DNA of 24,799 bases from JAFKKS01 sp039808325. GTDB lineage: Bacteria > Pseudomonadota > Alphaproteobacteria > Rhizobiales > Xanthobacteraceae. Positions 23,066 to 24,799 of the stretch are shown here, piece after piece; positions within the stretch are counted from its first letter, which is position 1; each line of letters begins with the position of its first letter. The stretch spans positions 1-24,799 of the forward strand of contig JBDHSU010000053.1 in assembly GCA_039808325.1 (NCBI GenBank). Reading direction: 5' to 3'. Below the pieces are notes generated by a model. That model was not told the DNA's origin. It made no database searches and worked only from the letters and a program-made list of their open reading frames with translations. A program made the translations under genes and the position numbers.

Positions 23066-23129
23066 GCCGCAAGCCGCCGCCATGCCGAATCGCTCTCCGC
23101 CCTCGGCATGAGGCCGGGAGAGGCTTATC
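23061..23129. terminator. Nested inverted repeat between convergent trmB and DUF2336 genes (probable bidirectional terminator)
   Basis: Outer arms GATAAGCC (23061-23068) and GGCTTATC (23122-23129) are exact inverted copies. So are inner arms CATGCCGA (23081-23088) and TCGGCATG (23103-23110). The structure lies between the trmB stop and the DUF2336 stop (23134-23136), and the left outer arm contains the trmB stop codon. There is no long T-run on either strand, so it may act by structure or with Rho. Confidence 0.6.
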
Positions 23130-23133
23130 GGCT

Positions 23134-24237
23134 TCAATGCAGCGCGCGCTCGTCCTTTGCCGGGTGCCGCGGCGAGCGCGCTTGCCAGAAGCCGAGAACC
23201 CGCGCCGACGTCGCGAACGAGAGGCGATCGAATTGTCCGCGCGCGCGCTCGATCGCCGGCGTGTCGGCGCCGAGTTGCAGCGCGATGACCGCCTCGACCG
23301 TGCTCCACTGAAACTGCATCGCCCTGCCGAGGATCAGGAAGGAGTCCGGCCGCCCGCCATTCACGAGCCTGTCGGCGATCGCGATCGACAATCCGCAGAC
23401 TTGCGAAATCGCGACAACGGTTTCCTCGATCTTTTTGGCGTTGGCGAAAGCGACGATATGCGCTTCCATATCCTCGAGCGTGCCGTGCCGCGCGTCGACG
23501 CTGCGGCTCACCGCCGCGTAGTCGCGCGTTCCTGGCCCGCGCAGAACGACTTCTTGCGCGGCCTTCTCTGTGACGCGCACGATGTCTGCCTGCGCGGCGC
23601 CGTTGGTGGTGGCGAGAAGGCGTTCCTGCGCGATTGTCGTCGCTTGCGCGACGAGCTTGCGGAACAATTGCACGGGAACGTCGGTGCGGCTGCCGACGCG
23701 ATCGACGAGCGCGCGGTCCTTGGCGACGCGATCGAAGAGGACGACGAAACCCGCCTCGGAGAAACGCGCATTGCGGTTGCTGACGATCTTGTCGAGCACC
23801 GCGAGGTCGCCGCGGCGCACGAGCTCGTTGGTGACGTGTTCGGACACGCTGTTGCGGCCGGAGATTGCGAGCAGGTGTGCCTGCGGCTTGTTCTGCGCGA
23901 CGGCGATGAGGTCCTCGTCGGTCAGGCGCGGCGACTGCGACAGCACGGGGCCGGCGACGGCGATGTCGTCGTCATGTGCCAGGGTGCGGATGATGTCCGG
24001 CGGGGCGCTGGCGAGCGGCGCCAGCGTCTGCGCGAGGTCGACCAGCGCCACGGTCTCGATCTCGACCACGAGGCGGCGGAAGACGTCGTCGAAAAGGGCG
24101 ATCTGGGCGTCGTTGAAGGCGTCGGCACCGTGCAGGAAAAGCGTCGTGACCTGCTTCAGCGTGCTGGCCCGCCAGAGGGGGGAGGCGCGTTGCACGACGT
24201 CCTCGACATCGCGGATGAGGGCTCCCTCGGCGGTCAT
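23134..24237 (-). CDS. DUF2336 domain-containing protein
   Basis: A 367-residue predicted soluble, mainly helical protein matching DUF2336, a family found mostly in alphaproteobacteria and with no defined general function. Typical pieces include SPRLTDEDLIAVAQ (about 101-114), ISGRNSVSEHVTNELVRRGD (about 124-143) and VLDKIVSNRNARFSE (146-160). The repeated helical pattern recalls HEAT-like repeats. No signal peptide, membrane segment or catalytic motif is visible. ATG 24237 has GGAG about eleven bases upstream. It converges on trmB. In many relatives other genes (for example rimP) lie near here, so the location may be lineage-specific. Confidence 0.88.
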   Translation of the reverse strand: MTAEGALIRDVEDVVQRASPLWRASTLKQVTTLFLHGADAFNDAQIALFDDVFRRLVVEIETVALVDLAQTLAPLASAPPDIIRTLAHDDDIAVAGPVLSQSPRLTDEDLIAVAQNKPQAHLLAISGRNSVSEHVTNELVRRGDLAVLDKIVSNRNARFSEAGFVVLFDRVAKDRALVDRVGSRTDVPVQLFRKLVAQATTIAQERLLATTNGAAQADIVRVTEKAAQEVVLRGPGTRDYAAVSRSVDARHGTLEDMEAHIVAFANAKKIEETVVAISQVCGLSIAIADRLVNGGRPDSFLILGRAMQFQWSTVEAVIALQLGADTPAIERARGQFDRLSFATSARVLGFWQARSPRHPAKDERALH

Positions 24238-24539
24238 GTCCTAGACTCCAACGCGCCGCATTCTGCGGATTTCCAGACAATTAGGGGGAGAAGATGAAGG
24301 AAGCGTTAGGGGGCCGCGGGCGCGCGCCGAACGCCTTTTCCGCGCGTCGTTACCCCGCGTTCGTTTTTTGGCCGCGCATGGTTTTTTCGCGGCCGGCGCC
24401 ATCCTTTTCGGGAGCATGTCCCCTCCGGCCATGGTCGCCCGGACGCCGTTACCCGCGGCTCGCGCATGCCCCGCCTTGCCATATCGTCCGCGAGACGTTA
24501 GCTATGCCGCGCCGCCGCCCCGTGGGGCGTCTGCGGCAC
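24238..24539. other. 302-base stretch without a confident gene
   Basis: The left end should hold the promoter of the DUF2336 gene. An ATG at 24294 has a strong AGGGGGAGAAG site, but its frame runs on through the tRNA gene and gives an Arg/Pro-rich, non-protein-like product, so I do not call it. Two T6 runs occur at 24364-24369 and 24382-24387. The right end probably carries the tRNA promoter. Confidence 0.5.
24476..24504 (+). promoter_or_regulatory. Possible sigma-70-type promoter of the tRNA-Arg gene
   Basis: TTGCCA (24476-24481) resembles a -35 box. With a 17-base spacer, TAGCTA (24499-24504) is a weak -10 box. Transcription would begin about 30 bases before the mature tRNA, a sensible distance. 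The match is modest. Confidence 0.3.
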
Positions 24540-24616
24540 GCGCCCGTAGCTCAGCTGGATAGAGCACCAGACTACGAATCTGGGGGTCAGAGGTTCGAAT
24601 CCTTTCGGGCGCGCCA
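24540..24616 (+). tRNA. tRNA-Arg (anticodon ACG)
   Basis: A full cloverleaf can be drawn. The acceptor stem is GCGCCCG/CGGGCGC (24540-24546 with 24606-24612). The D-arm is GCTC/GAGC. The anticodon stem CCAGA/TCTGG holds the loop CTACGAA, giving anticodon ACG. The T-arm has the loop TTCGAAT. The discriminator is G and the 3' CCA is encoded (24614-24616). ACG is normally edited to ICG and reads CGU, CGC and CGA arginine codons. Confidence 0.97.
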
Positions 24617-24799
24617 TTTCAGTACAGAACTATGAACGCCGGTTGCCGGCGGCGATCGACGCCAAGCGTCGCTTCTATCCGCTCGCCCGACCAGGTCGGC
24701 AATGGCCCCCGCGCTTTCCCAGGCATAGATGGAGACGGCCATCGGCGGATACTCCAAATATTTAATTTCCAAATAGATCGCCGCAACCCTATTTCCCAG

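Noticed and set aside
22624..24297. Plus-strand open frame of 557 codons from trmB through the DUF2336 gene
   Set aside because: It spans the convergent gene junction and is a shadow of trmB and then of the minus-strand gene.
24294..24635. Open frame of 113 codons containing APVAQLDRAPDYESGGQRFES
   Set aside because: That peptide is the well-known false translation of a tRNA gene; the frame runs straight through tRNA-Arg.
24587..24772. Minus-strand open frame of 61 codons ending KDSNL
   Set aside because: Its end is the reverse translation of the tRNA-Arg gene and it lacks a ribosome site or family resemblance.
1..24799. CRISPR array, prophage, transposon or toxin-antitoxin module
   Set aside because: No regularly spaced direct repeats, no transposase, integrase or phage structural genes, and the lone XRE gene has no toxin partner beside it.

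Overview
The window looks like chromosome from a high-GC alphaproteobacterium, most likely of the order Hyphomicrobiales (Rhizobiales). The evidence is the gene order miaB-phoH-ybeY-lnt-XRE regulator-metK-trmB, a DUF2336 protein, a Tat-exported sugar-binding protein, and scattered intergenic palindromic repeats of the type common in Bradyrhizobium/Xanthobacteraceae-like genomes. Genus cannot be fixed by eye. Genes are intact and densely packed; I see no transposase, integrase, phage gene or CRISPR array.

Left part (1-9.4 kb), transport and accessory metabolism. A sugar-type ABC importer enters from the left edge (ATPase tail, Tat-exported binding protein, two MalF/MalG-like permeases), with a strong hairpin between the binding-protein gene and the permease genes. 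Then come an EamA-type exporter and an SDR dehydrogenase on the minus strand, a NIPSNAP protein and a chromate transporter (chrA) as a tight plus-strand pair, and, on the minus strand, a second ABC importer of the NitT/TauT/ThiY kind (binding protein, ATPase, permease) that continues to 10.4 kb.

Middle (10.6-14.3 kb), a probable copper-handling operon on the minus strand: DUF2946 membrane-anchored Cys protein, TonB-dependent receptor, then a periplasmic protein that fuses a YcnI (DUF1775) domain to a PCu(A)C copper chaperone. The order suggests uptake across the outer membrane and periplasmic delivery, for example to cytochrome oxidase. A second SDR gene follows.

Right part (15.5-24.8 kb), the conserved housekeeping run: tRNA modification (miaB, trmB), RNA maturation (phoH, ybeY), lipoprotein acylation (lnt), a small XRE regulator and SAM synthetase (metK). 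The corC/tlyC gene usually found between ybeY and lnt in this order is absent, and a palindromic repeat occupies the gap. The run ends in a nested inverted repeat between the converging trmB and DUF2336 genes. A tRNA-Arg(ACG) gene lies near the right edge.

No clearly new biological system is visible. The points most worth a second look are the copper chaperone fusion, the structured stretch in front of metK, a near-perfect AT-rich palindrome upstream of the XRE gene, the trmB start inside metK, and the missing corC.
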